The notes under the pieces: model-generated
The model's input: the letters and a program-made list of their open reading frames with translations, nothing else
Told to the model about the DNA's origin: nothing
The model's database searches: none
NCBI RefSeq assembly: GCF_004912195.1
Contig: NZ_STGW01000004.1
Coordinates: 274,809 to 338,808, forward strand
Reading direction: 5' to 3'
DNA: 64,000 bases
Source of the DNA: Nocardioides caeni
GTDB taxonomy: Bacteria > Actinomycetota > Actinomycetes > Propionibacteriales > Nocardioidaceae
In this document: positions 17,713 through 26,294 of the stretch, piece by piece
How positions within the stretch are numbered: the stretch's first letter is position 1
Layout of the letters: every line of letters starts with the position of its first letter
Made by a program: the position numbers and the translations under genes

Positions 17713-18461
17713 CCACCGACCTGCTCGCCGGACGCCGCATCCTCGTGACCGGAGGCAGCCGCGGCCTCGGCCTGGCCATGGCCCGGGCCGCCGGGGAGGC
17801 GGGCGCCGAGCTGGTCCTCGCCGCCCGCAGCCGCACGCAGCTCGACGTCGCCGTGACCGGCCTGGCCGCGGACGGCATCGCCGCCCGCGCCGTGGCGACC
17901 GACCTCTCCGATGCCGCACAGGTCGCGGACCTGGTCGCGTCGGTGTCCGAGGGCGGACTCCACGGCGTCATCCACGCCGCCGGCATCCAGCACCGCGAAG
18001 CGGCCGCCGACTTCACCGACGACGACCTGCGCCGTGTCCTCGACGTCAACCTCGAGTCGCCGTTCCGGCTGACCCGGGAGCTCGTGCGCCACGACGCCTG
18101 CGACACGCTGCGCAGCGTGGTGCTGGTCGGCTCGCTCGGCAGCTCCATCGCGATCCCACGGGCCGTGGCCTATGCCGCCTCCAAGGCCGGCCTCCTGGGG
18201 CTCGCCCGCACGCTCGCCGCGGAGTGGGCGCCGCGCGGAATCCGGGTCAACGTGCTCTCCCCGGGCTACTTCCACACCGAGCTCACCGCCGACCTGCTCG
18301 ACGATCCCGTGCAGCACGCACGGGTCGTCGGGCGGATCCCGATGGGACGCCTCGGGCAGCCCGCCGAGCTCGGGGGCGGCGCGGTCTTCCTGCTCTCCGA
18401 CTGGGCCAGCTACGTGACCGGGCAGCAGCTCATCGTCGACGGCGGCTGGCTCGGCGCCTGA
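17709..18461 (+). CDS. SDR family NAD(P)-dependent oxidoreductase
   Basis: Classical SDR, 250 residues: cofactor motif VTGGSRGLGLAMA at residue 13 onward, HAAGIQ in place of NNAG, catalytic Ser in LVGSLGSS, Tyr/Lys in AYAASKAG, and the C-terminal tail IVDGGWLGA. The ATG overlaps the alcohol dehydrogenase stop. FabG-like enzymes in such operons act on beta-keto or beta-hydroxy CoA esters, or as gluconate 5-dehydrogenase-like enzymes; which applies here is unknown. Confidence 0.92.
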   Translation: MTTDLLAGRRILVTGGSRGLGLAMARAAGEAGAELVLAARSRTQLDVAVTGLAADGIAARAVATDLSDAAQVADLVASVSEGGLHGVIHAAGIQHREAAADFTDDDLRRVLDVNLESPFRLTRELVRHDACDTLRSVVLVGSLGSSIAIPRAVAYAASKAGLLGLARTLAAEWAPRGIRVNVLSPGYFHTELTADLLDDPVQHARVVGRIPMGRLGQPAELGGGAVFLLSDWASYVTGQQLIVDGGWLGA

Positions 18462-18463
18462 CG

Positions 18464-19072
18464 ATGGAGATCGCCCTCGGCGCCACCACCACGTCCCGCG
18501 TGCGCTGCGGCGCGGCGGTTCTCGTTCCGGTCGGGTCGACGGGTCAGCACGACCCTCGCCTGCCGCTGGACACCGACACCGAGCTCGCGGTCGCGGTCGC
18601 CGAGGCGGCGGCGAAGCTGCTGCGACGCCGACGCATCGACGTGGTCGTGGCCCCCGCCGTGGCCTACGGAGCGCCCGGTCGCCATCCGCAGGCCGACGGG
18701 TCGCTCACCACCAGCACTCCTGTGCTGCAGGCCCTCTTGGTCGACCTAGCCCGTTCGGCCCGATCGTGGGCCGAACGCGTGGTGTTCCTGACCGGACACG
18801 ACGGGAACGTAGGAGCCGTCGAACGCGCCGTCGCGCAGCTGCGCTCCGAGGGGATGCTGGCGTCGTCCGCCGTAAGGCTGCTCGAGAACCCCGCTGCCCC
18901 TGCGGACAACCGGATGAAGACCTCCGTGATGCTGCACCTGCGACCGTGGCGCTTCCGGTCCGGCCGCGATCGGGCGGCGAGCTCCGAAGAAGGCAGGGAG
19001 CTGCTCGACCTCGTCGCGTGGCACGTGGCGCAGGAGATCTTGGGCTCACACGGAGTCGGCACGCCGCTCTGA
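18464..19072 (+). CDS. creatininase-family protein with altered metal-site residues
   Basis: 202 residues, starting 2 nt after the SDR stop. The family framework is present: VPVGSTGQHDPRLPLDTDT, APAVAYGAPGRHP, TGHDGNVGAVERAV and MKTSVMLHLRP. In active members (creatininase, MftE) the first motif reads STEQHGPHLP and the last HAGELETSLML. Here the first ligand Glu is Gly and the late Glu is Lys, so at least two metal-site residues are changed. It resembles the mycofactocin-cluster protein MftE, but no mftA, mftB or mftC gene is in the window. It could be an inactive or repurposed homologue. Confidence 0.78.
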   Translation: MEIALGATTTSRVRCGAAVLVPVGSTGQHDPRLPLDTDTELAVAVAEAAAKLLRRRRIDVVVAPAVAYGAPGRHPQADGSLTTSTPVLQALLVDLARSARSWAERVVFLTGHDGNVGAVERAVAQLRSEGMLASSAVRLLENPAAPADNRMKTSVMLHLRPWRFRSGRDRAASSEEGRELLDLVAWHVAQEILGSHGVGTPL

Positions 19073-19649
19073 AGCGAGGGGGGCGACCGCAACGCGACAT
19101 CTGCGACGGAACCCGCTCGTGAGGATCTGAGCAGTTGTTGATCTGGCAGACGCCCACTCCCTTTGCGGGGAGTTGGGCATCTCTGCCTGCGCGTCGGACG
19201 CGCTCGTGCCCTAGTCGACCCGCATCCGCGTGGTGCTCCCGAGGAGCCTGGGCGACGAAGACATGCATGCTGCGGACACCGTCGGAGCTCAACCACGCCT
19301 GGCAAGATTCGAAATCTCAGATGCCGCGCCTGTCGAGGCTGCGCCACGCGAAGTGATTTCATCCGCCCGCCGACCTCTACGAACTCACCCGCACCATCGT
19401 GTGCTGACGTCGCCGACCGCATCCCCGATTCTCATCCCCGCTACGTTCGACCGAAGACCGAAGTGCCACACACCTCTTGCATTCTCGGCGCGGAAACGTC
19501 CGGCGTAATCCCTGGCACCGCCGGAGCTACCGCGTCCCCCTATGCCCGAGAAAGTTCACGTCGCGTCCGTGATCGCTCGAGCAGTTGACGATGCTTTAGG
19601 AGACCAGGAGGGGTGCAACCAGCACCCACGGGACCGAAACGGGCACGCG
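19073..19649. other. non-coding stretch at the presumed left edge of the island
   Basis: No open frame here shows actinobacterial codon bias or a recognisable product; the short open frames on both strands are low-complexity and overlap each other. Base composition falls noticeably within this stretch, marking the change from chromosome to island. I looked for a copy of the tRNA-Ala 3' end (expected attachment duplicate) and saw none. A TTAGGAG/AGGAGG-rich segment at about 19596-19612 may belong to the leader of the next gene. Confidence 0.5.
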
Positions 19650-19976
19650 ATGAGCAACGACGAGCAGCATCCCGATCAACCCGCCCTGTGGGACGAACCC
19701 ACACCGGAATCGGCGCCGACGCGGAGGCGCACCCGACCACGCCAGGAGGCCGCTCCCCCAGCGCCGCCGAGCGCTGTTGCCGACCCCCAACCCGGCCCCG
19801 CCGGTGAACGCCTCTGGACCGCCGCCGACGTGGCGACCTACCTCGGCGTACCCGTCAAGACCGTCTACGCGTGGCGCAGCCGAGGACGCGGGCCCAAGGG
19901 ATTCCGCATCGGCAAGCACCTCCGTTGGCGGGTGGTTACGGTCTTCGGATGGTCGCTGGAACAGGAGCGCAAGTAG
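19650..19976 (+). CDS. helix-turn-helix domain protein (MerR/excisionase-type)
   Basis: 108 residues from the ATG at 19650 (an in-frame ATG at 19542 is possible but would add low-quality sequence). The first 55 residues are polar and Pro-rich. The C-terminal half is a winged HTH of the HTH_17 kind: LWTAADVATYLGVPVKTVYAWRSRGRG then FRIGKHLRWR. Such small proteins act as excisionases or replication/transfer regulators on actinobacterial integrative elements. It overlaps the next gene by 1 nt (TAGTG). Confidence 0.75.
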   Translation: MSNDEQHPDQPALWDEPTPESAPTRRRTRPRQEAAPPAPPSAVADPQPGPAGERLWTAADVATYLGVPVKTVYAWRSRGRGPKGFRIGKHLRWRVVTVFGWSLEQERK

Positions 19977-20326
19977 TGATCGTCGAGAAGGCCTGTCCCC
20001 GATGCGGCCGACCGTTCTTCGTCTCCGACCGGCCGAAAGCCGGACGCCCGCGTCGATGGTGCAGCGGCACCTGCCGGCGGCTCGCCTCTGAGGAGCGGCG
20101 AGCCGCGCAAGCGGGGCACCCGGTCATCACGTCCGTCACCGAACCGGTGAGCCTGGAGCAGCACGTGAGGGCCGTCCTCGACTCCCCCAGTGCCTGTCGA
20201 CGCATCCTGCGTGAGATCCATGACCGCAGTGCTCGCGGCGAGCTCGTAAACGCGAAATGGAGCTCAGTCGCTGACGAACTTGCCCGCCTCCGTCAGCCTC
20301 CCAGGGGCAACCGTTGGATTCGTTAG
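19976..20326 (+). CDS. small zinc-ribbon protein
   Basis: 116 residues from a GTG that overlaps the HTH gene's TAG by 1 nt, with GGAG eight or so bases upstream. The N-terminus has a CPRCGRPF knuckle and a second pair in WCSGTCRR, forming one probable zinc site, followed by a basic helix. The C-terminal half (EQHVRAVLDSPSACRRILREI) is helical. I do not recognise the family; coupling to an HTH protein suggests a nucleic-acid role on the island. Confidence 0.65.
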   Translation: MIVEKACPRCGRPFFVSDRPKAGRPRRWCSGTCRRLASEERRAAQAGHPVITSVTEPVSLEQHVRAVLDSPSACRRILREIHDRSARGELVNAKWSSVADELARLRQPPRGNRWIR

Positions 20327-20347
20327 CCGGATTGTGCCGGACATCCT

Positions 20348-21164
20348 TCAGGTCCGGCGAGGAGCGGAGGATCGGTCAGGGCGCTGCGGCGTACGACCTT
20401 CAGCGGCTTTGAACGCCGTCTCTCGGTAGACCTTCAGCTGCTCGAGGAGGTGCTTGGCAGCCTCGTGTGGCACGGGCGGACCGTCCAACTGAAGAAGCCA
20501 ATCGATGAGCTTCCTGTCGTCGACGAACCGCACGCCATCGATCACCTTGCCGTCCGGGACCGTCCCTCTCACCGCTCCCCACAGCACCACCGCGGCCTGC
20601 ACCCTCACGGGCTGTTGGCGCGCGCGATGCTTCGCTCCGCACTCCGCCGTAAGCATGGACCTGGCAAGGGCCTGTGCCCTGACCGCCGCCTTCTTCGCGG
20701 ACGCAGTCATCTCCGCGACCGCGTTCACATCGACCGAGCTGCGCCACTTGGAGTCCAGGACCACGACGCCGCCCGACCGCGTCACGACCACGTGATCGAG
20801 GTCCCGTCCTGCAGCGTGATGCTGTCGACCCAACCCCAGACGAGCCGCCGCCGCTTGGCCTTTCTCAGCTCCGAACGCGTGTTGTCCTCACCCCAAGCAC
20901 CACGAAGCTGCCAGATCGCCGTGACTTCGTACGCCAGGAAGGCCGAGTTGATGAGGTGAAGAGCAGCAGCGAGCAGGCCGGCATGAAGGAGACCGATGAC
21001 GTACCACCGCGCCGACAGATCACTGTTGCCGAACGGCACCGAGATGAGCGCTGCACATGCCGCAAACCCACGATCAGGAACGCGATGATACCGAGATTGC
21101 GGCGCACCCAACGCCACCGCAGCCGCTTCAACTCACGCCGTGGGAATGGCTGGCACGAACGCAT
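20348..21164 (-). pseudogene. membrane-anchored NERD-domain protein, disrupted by two frameshifts
   Basis: Three reading frames join into one sensible protein of about 270 residues. Frame 1 begins MRSCQPFPRRELKRLRW and enters a first membrane span (IIAFLIVG); after a -1 shift at the GGG run complementary to 21067-21069 it continues FAACAALISVPFG and a second span (YVIGLLHAGLLAAALHLI), then the NERD start RGAWGEDNTRSELRKA; after another -1 shift at the GGG run complementary to 20803-20805 it continues DLDHVVVTRSGGVVVLDSKW, the NERD catalytic Asp...Asp-x-Lys region. Both breaks fit loss of one G in a G-run, so sequencing error is possible. NERD proteins are predicted nucleases found in mobile and defence loci. 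Confidence 0.75.
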
Positions 21165-21315
21165 GTCACCCCCTCCGCCTCTGCTATCGGCCCCGAACCA
21201 CGACCGTCTCGGTTGTAATCAACGAGATTCGTCGCTGCCCGTCAGCGGTGTGACCCATTCGCGGCGAAATGACGCGGGCGCGCCTCGCTCACCTCCGAGC
21301 CGTCATTCTTGGTTC

Positions 21316-21537
21316 ATGGGCACCGAAGAGCGTCAGTCACCTCCCCTTGTCGACCAGCTCGCCGATCGAACGGCGCGGACCGCGGAGCGACTTCCTGCCG
21401 TGGTTGAGGAACTCGAGACTGACGCCGGCGCGTTTGGAAGCAACAGCCAAGCCCGTCTGGACTTGAATCGTCTGCGCGCACTCAACCGCGACGTATCGCC
21501 ACAAGGCCGCGTGCGCCGCCGCGGGCGGCCTGACTAA
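21316..21537 (+). CDS. hypothetical small protein
   Basis: 73 residues from ATG 21316 (MGTEERQSPPLVDQLADRTA), rich in charged residues with a predicted helix DQLADRTARTAERLPAVVEELE and a basic tail GRVRRRGRPD. No family recognised and no strong ribosome site. It is kept only because it lies in a stretch otherwise without genes and has a plausible helical composition. Confidence 0.35.
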   Translation: MGTEERQSPPLVDQLADRTARTAERLPAVVEELETDAGAFGSNSQARLDLNRLRALNRDVSPQGRVRRRGRPD

Positions 21538-21575
21538 CCTCGTCGTTGCGCGACATCGAACAACCGGAGACGCTG

Positions 21576-22397
21576 GTGTTGACTTTTAACGACCTGCTGA
21601 CGCTGGAGGGGGTCGACCCTCTGCCGGTGCGGCTTGTACGGCATCAAGATGGTCGCTTCCGAGCGGGGCGCCTCTACGAGGCATGGCGCAGTGACCGGGC
21701 CGCCTTCGAGTTCTACCAATCAACTCAATCACGCGACGTGTTTCCGGAGCAGTCCATGCTCGCCAGCTTCATCGTCACCGAGGCCCGCAAGACGGTGTTC
21801 GTGGGGCTGTACAGCGTCGGCAGCCGCGGTGCATGTCCCCCCGGTACCAGGGATCGCCTCCTCGACATAGACGTGTCAGGTGAGAATCAATACGACCTAG
21901 CGTTGCTCGAAGACATGGCGGATTACCGCGACCGAGTCGTTATCGATTGGGGTCCCGGCACGCGCTCCTGGGTTCAGCGTGCGGTGAACCAGCCCAAGCC
22001 TATCCTCGAGATCGCTGAGCAGTACGAACCGCGATTTCCTGGCTTCCGAAACTTCACGCGCCTCATCGACGAGATTCCAACGCTGCCCATGGGGTGGCAA
22101 CAGGTTCTCCGTAGCGTCAAGGGCATCTATCTCTTGGTCGACGTGGAAACCGGTAAGCAGTACGTCGGCTCAGCCAAAGGAGCCGACAGCCTCCTGGGCC
22201 GATGGCTGACCTACGCCACCGACGGCCATGGAGGCAACCTCGCACTGAAGGCGGCCGGGAGGAAGGGGCGGCGGACGTATCAGGTTTCGGTGCTGGAGGT
22301 GGTAGATGAGAACACCCCCGACGAGACGATTGAGCAGACCGAGTCCTTCTGGAAGTCGAAGTTGCTCAGCCGGCAGTTCGGCCTCAACCTCGGCTGA
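21576..22397 (+). CDS. GIY-YIG nuclease-domain protein
   Basis: 273 residues from GTG 21576, which has GGAG six bases upstream; a TTG at 21546 is the alternative. Residues 1-170 form an N-terminal domain I do not recognise (FNDLLTLEGVDP, FEFYQSTQSRDVFPEQSM). The C-terminal 100 residues are GIY-YIG-like: KGIYLLVDVETGKQYVGSA, then GRWLTYATDGHGGN and a late EQTESFWKSKLL that supplies the conserved Glu and helix. Similar proteins occur in integrative elements and restriction-like loci. Composition is lower in GC than the flanking chromosome, in keeping with the island. Confidence 0.8.
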   Translation: MLTFNDLLTLEGVDPLPVRLVRHQDGRFRAGRLYEAWRSDRAAFEFYQSTQSRDVFPEQSMLASFIVTEARKTVFVGLYSVGSRGACPPGTRDRLLDIDVSGENQYDLALLEDMADYRDRVVIDWGPGTRSWVQRAVNQPKPILEIAEQYEPRFPGFRNFTRLIDEIPTLPMGWQQVLRSVKGIYLLVDVETGKQYVGSAKGADSLLGRWLTYATDGHGGNLALKAAGRKGRRTYQVSVLEVVDENTPDETIEQTESFWKSKLLSRQFGLNLG

Positions 22398-22567
22398 GGG
22401 CCACTCGTACTCGTCGATTCGAGGGGCACACCTACTCAGCGCTCGGCCCGCCACGAACCCTGCAAGCCGATGATCCGTCGCACGCGGCGGATCGACGCAC
22501 GTCGCCGATCGGCGGTCACTCGGCGCGCCGATCTCTTCGACCGGCCTGTGAACGAGATGCTTGGATC

Positions 22568-23119
22568 ATGAGACCGGAGTGGGTTGCTGCGTGGGCTGCT
22601 GTCGCGACGGCCGTCATCTACGTCGGCCTTGGCGGCCTGGCAGCGTTGCAAATTCGCGAGATGCGCAAGGTCCGCCAACTCAGCTCACGGCCCTATGTGG
22701 TTGTCGATTTCGAACTGCGTCGGTCGTTGGTCTACGTCCTAATCACGAACATCGGTCAAACGCCAGCAATCGACGTCGACATTGCCTGGGACAAGCCGCT
22801 CCAGACGGTCGGGGTGCTGGCTGAGCCCAAGGACGCATCCGTTTTTAAGGCCCCGATTCCCATGCTCGCGCCCGGACGAGAAATCCGTGTCGCCTACGGG
22901 ATCTCAAGCAAGGTGCTCAACGAGCCAGGCCTTCCACTTCGCTACACCGCGACGGTGACTTACGCGGACTCGGGCCCGCGGCCTACACGGCACTCAGAGC
23001 CGAACGTCCTCGACCTAGAGCTCTATCGGGACGCCGCCGTCGGTCCCAAGGGAATCACGGAGCTGGTGGAGGAGCTCGAGCGAATTCGCAGGGCCATTGC
23101 AGGTGGTCGACCGAACTAG
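22568..23119 (+). CDS. membrane-anchored protein of unknown function
   Basis: 183 residues: an N-terminal membrane span (WVAAWAAVATAVIYVGLGGLAAL) with a short charged stalk QIREMRKVRQL, then a beta-rich domain (RPYVVVDFELRRSLVYVLITNIGQTPAIDVDI, ending with YTATVTYADSGP) that resembles small immunoglobulin-like modules seen in stand-alone prophage and island proteins. The C-terminus is a short helix (ITELVEELERIRRAIA). Function unknown. Confidence 0.7.
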   Translation: MRPEWVAAWAAVATAVIYVGLGGLAALQIREMRKVRQLSSRPYVVVDFELRRSLVYVLITNIGQTPAIDVDIAWDKPLQTVGVLAEPKDASVFKAPIPMLAPGREIRVAYGISSKVLNEPGLPLRYTATVTYADSGPRPTRHSEPNVLDLELYRDAAVGPKGITELVEELERIRRAIAGGRPN

Positions 23120-23309
23120 CGCCATATGCTTCCTCGGGAGGTCGCACGCTGCACGCGGCGGTCCGTCTCGGCCGCTTTGTGGCGGCTTGACGCAGGTCCA
23201 GCAGCGCGAGGAGGCGCGCGACCCTATCCGCCGTGGTTGCCCCTGATGCTGACGTGTCGGTACCTACTGGCATCGTCGGACCTGTCAGATCGTCGTTGGG
23301 AGATGAATC

Positions 23310-23870
23310 GTGGTCGCACCCGAGGTGGCACAGCTGGCAGCCCAGCTTGCGGAGCTTGTTGCGCGGAACGCGGCTGGAGCTGTCGCCAGCCGGATCAGCG
23401 CAATCCGCGCGCGCAAGCTAGATCAAGAGGCAATGAATGAACTTATTGAGCTTGTGAATGACCTGATCGCAGACAAGAACGAACTGATCGGAGTGGCGAC
23501 GGCGTTTGAACAGGAACTCGTGGCGCAGCGGGTCTCTGACAGCGACATCAGCTACATCACTTCGGAACTGCTCCCTGTGGTTGAGCAACTCGTTGGCCTG
23601 GCCAGTGATGACACGGAAGCTCGCGAGGCGCTCGATGCCATCAAGGGTCTGGTCACACCCGAAACGCTGACGATCCTGCAACTGGTCGGGTTTAACTTCA
23701 GACGAGCGATCGGCGAGCCGCTGACAACGTTGGTGGAGCGCCTGATCTTGAGCAAGATTCCAACGCCGGACCGAGCCGCCGAGCTCCAGGCTCTGCAACT
23801 TCGGCAGCAGACCGCCTATTTTGAAGCACTTCTTGACCCAGAGGTCCGGCAGCTGCTGACTCAGGACTGA
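23310..23870 (+). CDS. all-helical protein of unknown function, convergent with the SIR2-STAND gene
   Basis: 186 residues from GTG 23310 with GGGAGA six bases upstream. It is predicted nearly all helical and amphipathic: EVAQLAAQLAELVARNAAGAVA, EAMNELIELVNDLIADKNELIGVA, ITSELLPVVEQLVGLA, then two more helices. No membrane span, no cysteines and no catalytic motif. The stop lies 12 nt from the stop of the convergent SIR2-STAND gene. It could be a structural or regulatory partner of a cargo system, but nothing in the sequence proves it. Confidence 0.65.
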   Translation: MVAPEVAQLAAQLAELVARNAAGAVASRISAIRARKLDQEAMNELIELVNDLIADKNELIGVATAFEQELVAQRVSDSDISYITSELLPVVEQLVGLASDDTEAREALDAIKGLVTPETLTILQLVGFNFRRAIGEPLTTLVERLILSKIPTPDRAAELQALQLRQQTAYFEALLDPEVRQLLTQD

Positions 23871-23882
23871 GTGCGCGACTGA

Positions 23883-26294
23883 CTACTTGGTCTTGCTCTC
23901 AAGACGAAGCAACTGTTCGTAATGCTGACGGTCGTTGGTGAACTCTGGATCAGGAATCTCAGCCTCAGCAACCCTCAGGGCGTCGATGCCCTCAGTCAGC
24001 ACCATCGCATTGCCATTCATTCGCAGAAGGCTGAGCCCGACTTCGCAAAGAAGTCGATAGTTGTGTCGGTCGTCGGGCCGGCGCTGTAGGAGTTTGGAGG
24101 CTTGCGACCGCGCCTCGAACAGGAGAGCAACGCGGTCGCCGACCATCAGGCCCTCTGCCTTTTGAGCGCGCATAACGACGAGGCGCACTCGGTAGCGGTC
24201 CACGATGTCGTCCTGGCCCAGATCCCGCAGCGCTAGGTCGATCGCCTGCTTGGCCCCACCGGCGTCATCGGCGTCCAGATACTTACGGATCAGGCGTCGA
24301 TGTGGCGTGCGCTCGGCAGGAACCACACGCACGAGCTCAGTGAGAAGGCGAATCTGGTCATCATGGTTAGGGAGGCGGTCGATTCCCATCTCGCTCGTTG
24401 CCAACGCATTGGCTGTTTCTAGTTCGAGCCAAACCGACGGGTTCAGTCCATGAATCAAGTTGTCCAGCAGGTCCAACTGCTCCTGCGGATCGCCGAACTT
24501 ATAGGTCGCAATGACGTTAGCGATCACGTCGTGACGAGCCGACCACCCGTAAATCCCTCGGTCCTCGTTGATGTCGTGCTCGGAGACCACGCCATCAAGT
24601 TGCGACAACTGGTTCGCCAATTGCCCCCCGTCGACTCCGAGCAGGCGGACGATCAACTGTCTGTGCACCTTGCCGCCCATGGCCTGAATTGCGCAGACAT
24701 AGCGGTAGATATCCTGCGCTTCTATGGGCAGGTCCTTGTACTCGGCGAGCAGTATGTCGTCCAGTTCTTCGAATCCGAAGATGTTCTTGAGGCAAACGTA
24801 CAACTCAGCGCTGCATCGGTCTCGCAAGTGTCTGATTCGCTGCGGTCGAGTAAGGCCAAGGAAGGAATCCTCGACCAGTTGCCGGATCGCGTTCTGTTGA
24901 TCGACCAGGTTTACGAACCGCTCGATGTCGACCGGCGTTAGGCGCGACATCGTCTCGACCGAGGATCGCTGCAGCAGAGTGGGTGACTTTCGTCGCGACT
25001 TCCATTGGGCACTGTTGGCGGTGATGATCAGTCTGAGGTGCGACCGATCGAGCCTTCCAAGCGCATCCGCCAGGCGGTTGACAGCGACAAGTTGCTCGGT
25101 CGCGTCGTCGATGAGGAGAAATCCTTGTCGACTGTTCGCGCGTAGCCGCTCCTCGACCTTCAGCCATGCATCGACATTCAGAGGGAACGAGTTGACGTGC
25201 TCCCAACAGATGAAATCCTTGCTGCTTCTTTCTGCAATCAGTCGACGGGCCAGAGTGGTCTTGCCTACGCCAGCACCGCCAATCAGCACCGTCGCCAAGT
25301 TCCGGGTTGGATTCTGAGATTCGAGCACGCGCGGCTCGACAGCGCGTTCGATAGTGAAGCCGGCGGCGATGTCTGCGAATGTCGCAGCACCGCCGTTGAA
25401 GAGCTTCCGCGCGTTGGGGGCGAGTCCGAGCGCGTGCGCGCAATCGGTGGTCGACGCCCTCAAAGCCAGTGGCAACTCTCTCGCATCAAGGTCGGCGGCC
25501 TCCGCTTCTTTGGACTGTCGCGACGCGGGTGTGTGGACCTGTCCAATGGCGTGCAAAAGCGTCTCGAGAGATCCCGACGTTACATCGATCCCGTACTGCT
25601 CAAAAATCACCGCCCGGTCCGGATCCGCGTCGTACACCAACAGGTAAACCCGTCCGGGAGTTCCTTCTGCTTGGTTAAGCTGCGCAGCACGCTTCGCCAA
25701 GTCCTTCAGGTGTGCGTCCCCGAGAGACTGGCCAATGATCAAGGTGTCGCACGTCAGCATCTCGGCAGAAAGCGAGGTGAATAGCAGCTGATGGTACTCC
25801 TGAACCTGGTCGTAGTCCCGTTCAGTGATCACCATGCGATGCTTGTGGCCAATCCCAACATCCTGCGTTAGGCAACCGTGGATCTTGTAGAGAACTGCTC
25901 CTCCAAGGCCTTTTTGCCAGTCGTAGTTTGATCGAACTACCGCCAGGGATCGGCCTGATAGGCGATACGCGCGTTCGACCAATAGGTCGAAGTTCGTCGA
26001 GTAGACCGATCGCCAATCAAACTCAGGGAGAAGGAGTATGCCGCCTGTGGGTTCCAGGTTGCGAAGTCGCGCCTGTAGGGCTTTAACGAGGTCGGCGCGG
26101 GAAGTCCGATGTTCGAAGATTGTGGCGATTTCGGCAAGGTTTTCGCCGATGGGTACGGGCGAAAGCTGTCGTGCAAGGTGCGTGGCAAGTTCTGCACCTG
26201 TCGGAGCCCCCGACGGGACACTCGCTCCAGCGCCCAGCAGCAAGACGGTCTGCTCGGGTCGGATCTTCTTTGCGAGCGCCTCGACGCTGTCCAC
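23883..26294 (-). CDS. SIR2-STAND NTPase (NLR-like anti-phage defence protein)
   Basis: 803 residues from a GTG. Residues 10-255 form a SIR2-type NAD-hydrolase domain: GAGASVPSGAPTG at 21, the catalytic Asn in VYSTNFD (Asn101), the catalytic His in YKIHG (His139) and IIGQSLGDAHLKDL. Residues 330-600 form a STAND P-loop NTPase: Walker A GGAGVGKTTLA (339-349), Walker B FLLIDD (392-397) and a sensor-like LRLIITANS. The C-terminal 200 residues are helical repeats, probably the ligand sensor. In known SIR2-STAND systems (for example Avs5), detection of a phage protein triggers oligomerisation, NAD depletion and abortive death. Both catalytic centres look intact. Function here is by family analogy. 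Confidence 0.88.
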   Translation of the reverse strand: MDSVEALAKKIRPEQTVLLLGAGASVPSGAPTGAELATHLARQLSPVPIGENLAEIATIFEHRTSRADLVKALQARLRNLEPTGGILLLPEFDWRSVYSTNFDLLVERAYRLSGRSLAVVRSNYDWQKGLGGAVLYKIHGCLTQDVGIGHKHRMVITERDYDQVQEYHQLLFTSLSAEMLTCDTLIIGQSLGDAHLKDLAKRAAQLNQAEGTPGRVYLLVYDADPDRAVIFEQYGIDVTSGSLETLLHAIGQVHTPASRQSKEAEAADLDARELPLALRASTTDCAHALGLAPNARKLFNGGAATFADIAAGFTIERAVEPRVLESQNPTRNLATVLIGGAGVGKTTLARRLIAERSSKDFICWEHVNSFPLNVDAWLKVEERLRANSRQGFLLIDDATEQLVAVNRLADALGRLDRSHLRLIITANSAQWKSRRKSPTLLQRSSVETMSRLTPVDIERFVNLVDQQNAIRQLVEDSFLGLTRPQRIRHLRDRCSAELYVCLKNIFGFEELDDILLAEYKDLPIEAQDIYRYVCAIQAMGGKVHRQLIVRLLGVDGGQLANQLSQLDGVVSEHDINEDRGIYGWSARHDVIANVIATYKFGDPQEQLDLLDNLIHGLNPSVWLELETANALATSEMGIDRLPNHDDQIRLLTELVRVVPAERTPHRRLIRKYLDADDAGGAKQAIDLALRDLGQDDIVDRYRVRLVVMRAQKAEGLMVGDRVALLFEARSQASKLLQRRPDDRHNYRLLCEVGLSLLRMNGNAMVLTEGIDALRVAEAEIPDPEFTNDRQHYEQLLRLESKTK

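Noticed and set aside
18464..19072. Mycofactocin biosynthesis cluster
   Set aside because: Only an MftE-like homologue is present; no precursor peptide MftA or radical SAM MftC is in the window, and the key glutamates are altered.
19300..19330. GATTCGAAATC fragment as a tRNA 3' remnant / left attachment site
   Set aside because: Only the short TTCGAA core agrees with the tRNA-Ala T arm; flanks do not match.
19163..19588. Open frames in the gap before the HTH gene
   Set aside because: Frames on both strands overlap with no family motif, no ribosome site and poor codon bias.
20803..21069. Programmed -1 frameshifting in the NERD gene
   Set aside because: No slippery heptamer or downstream pseudoknot seen at either GGG run; two separate events make mutation or sequencing error more likely.
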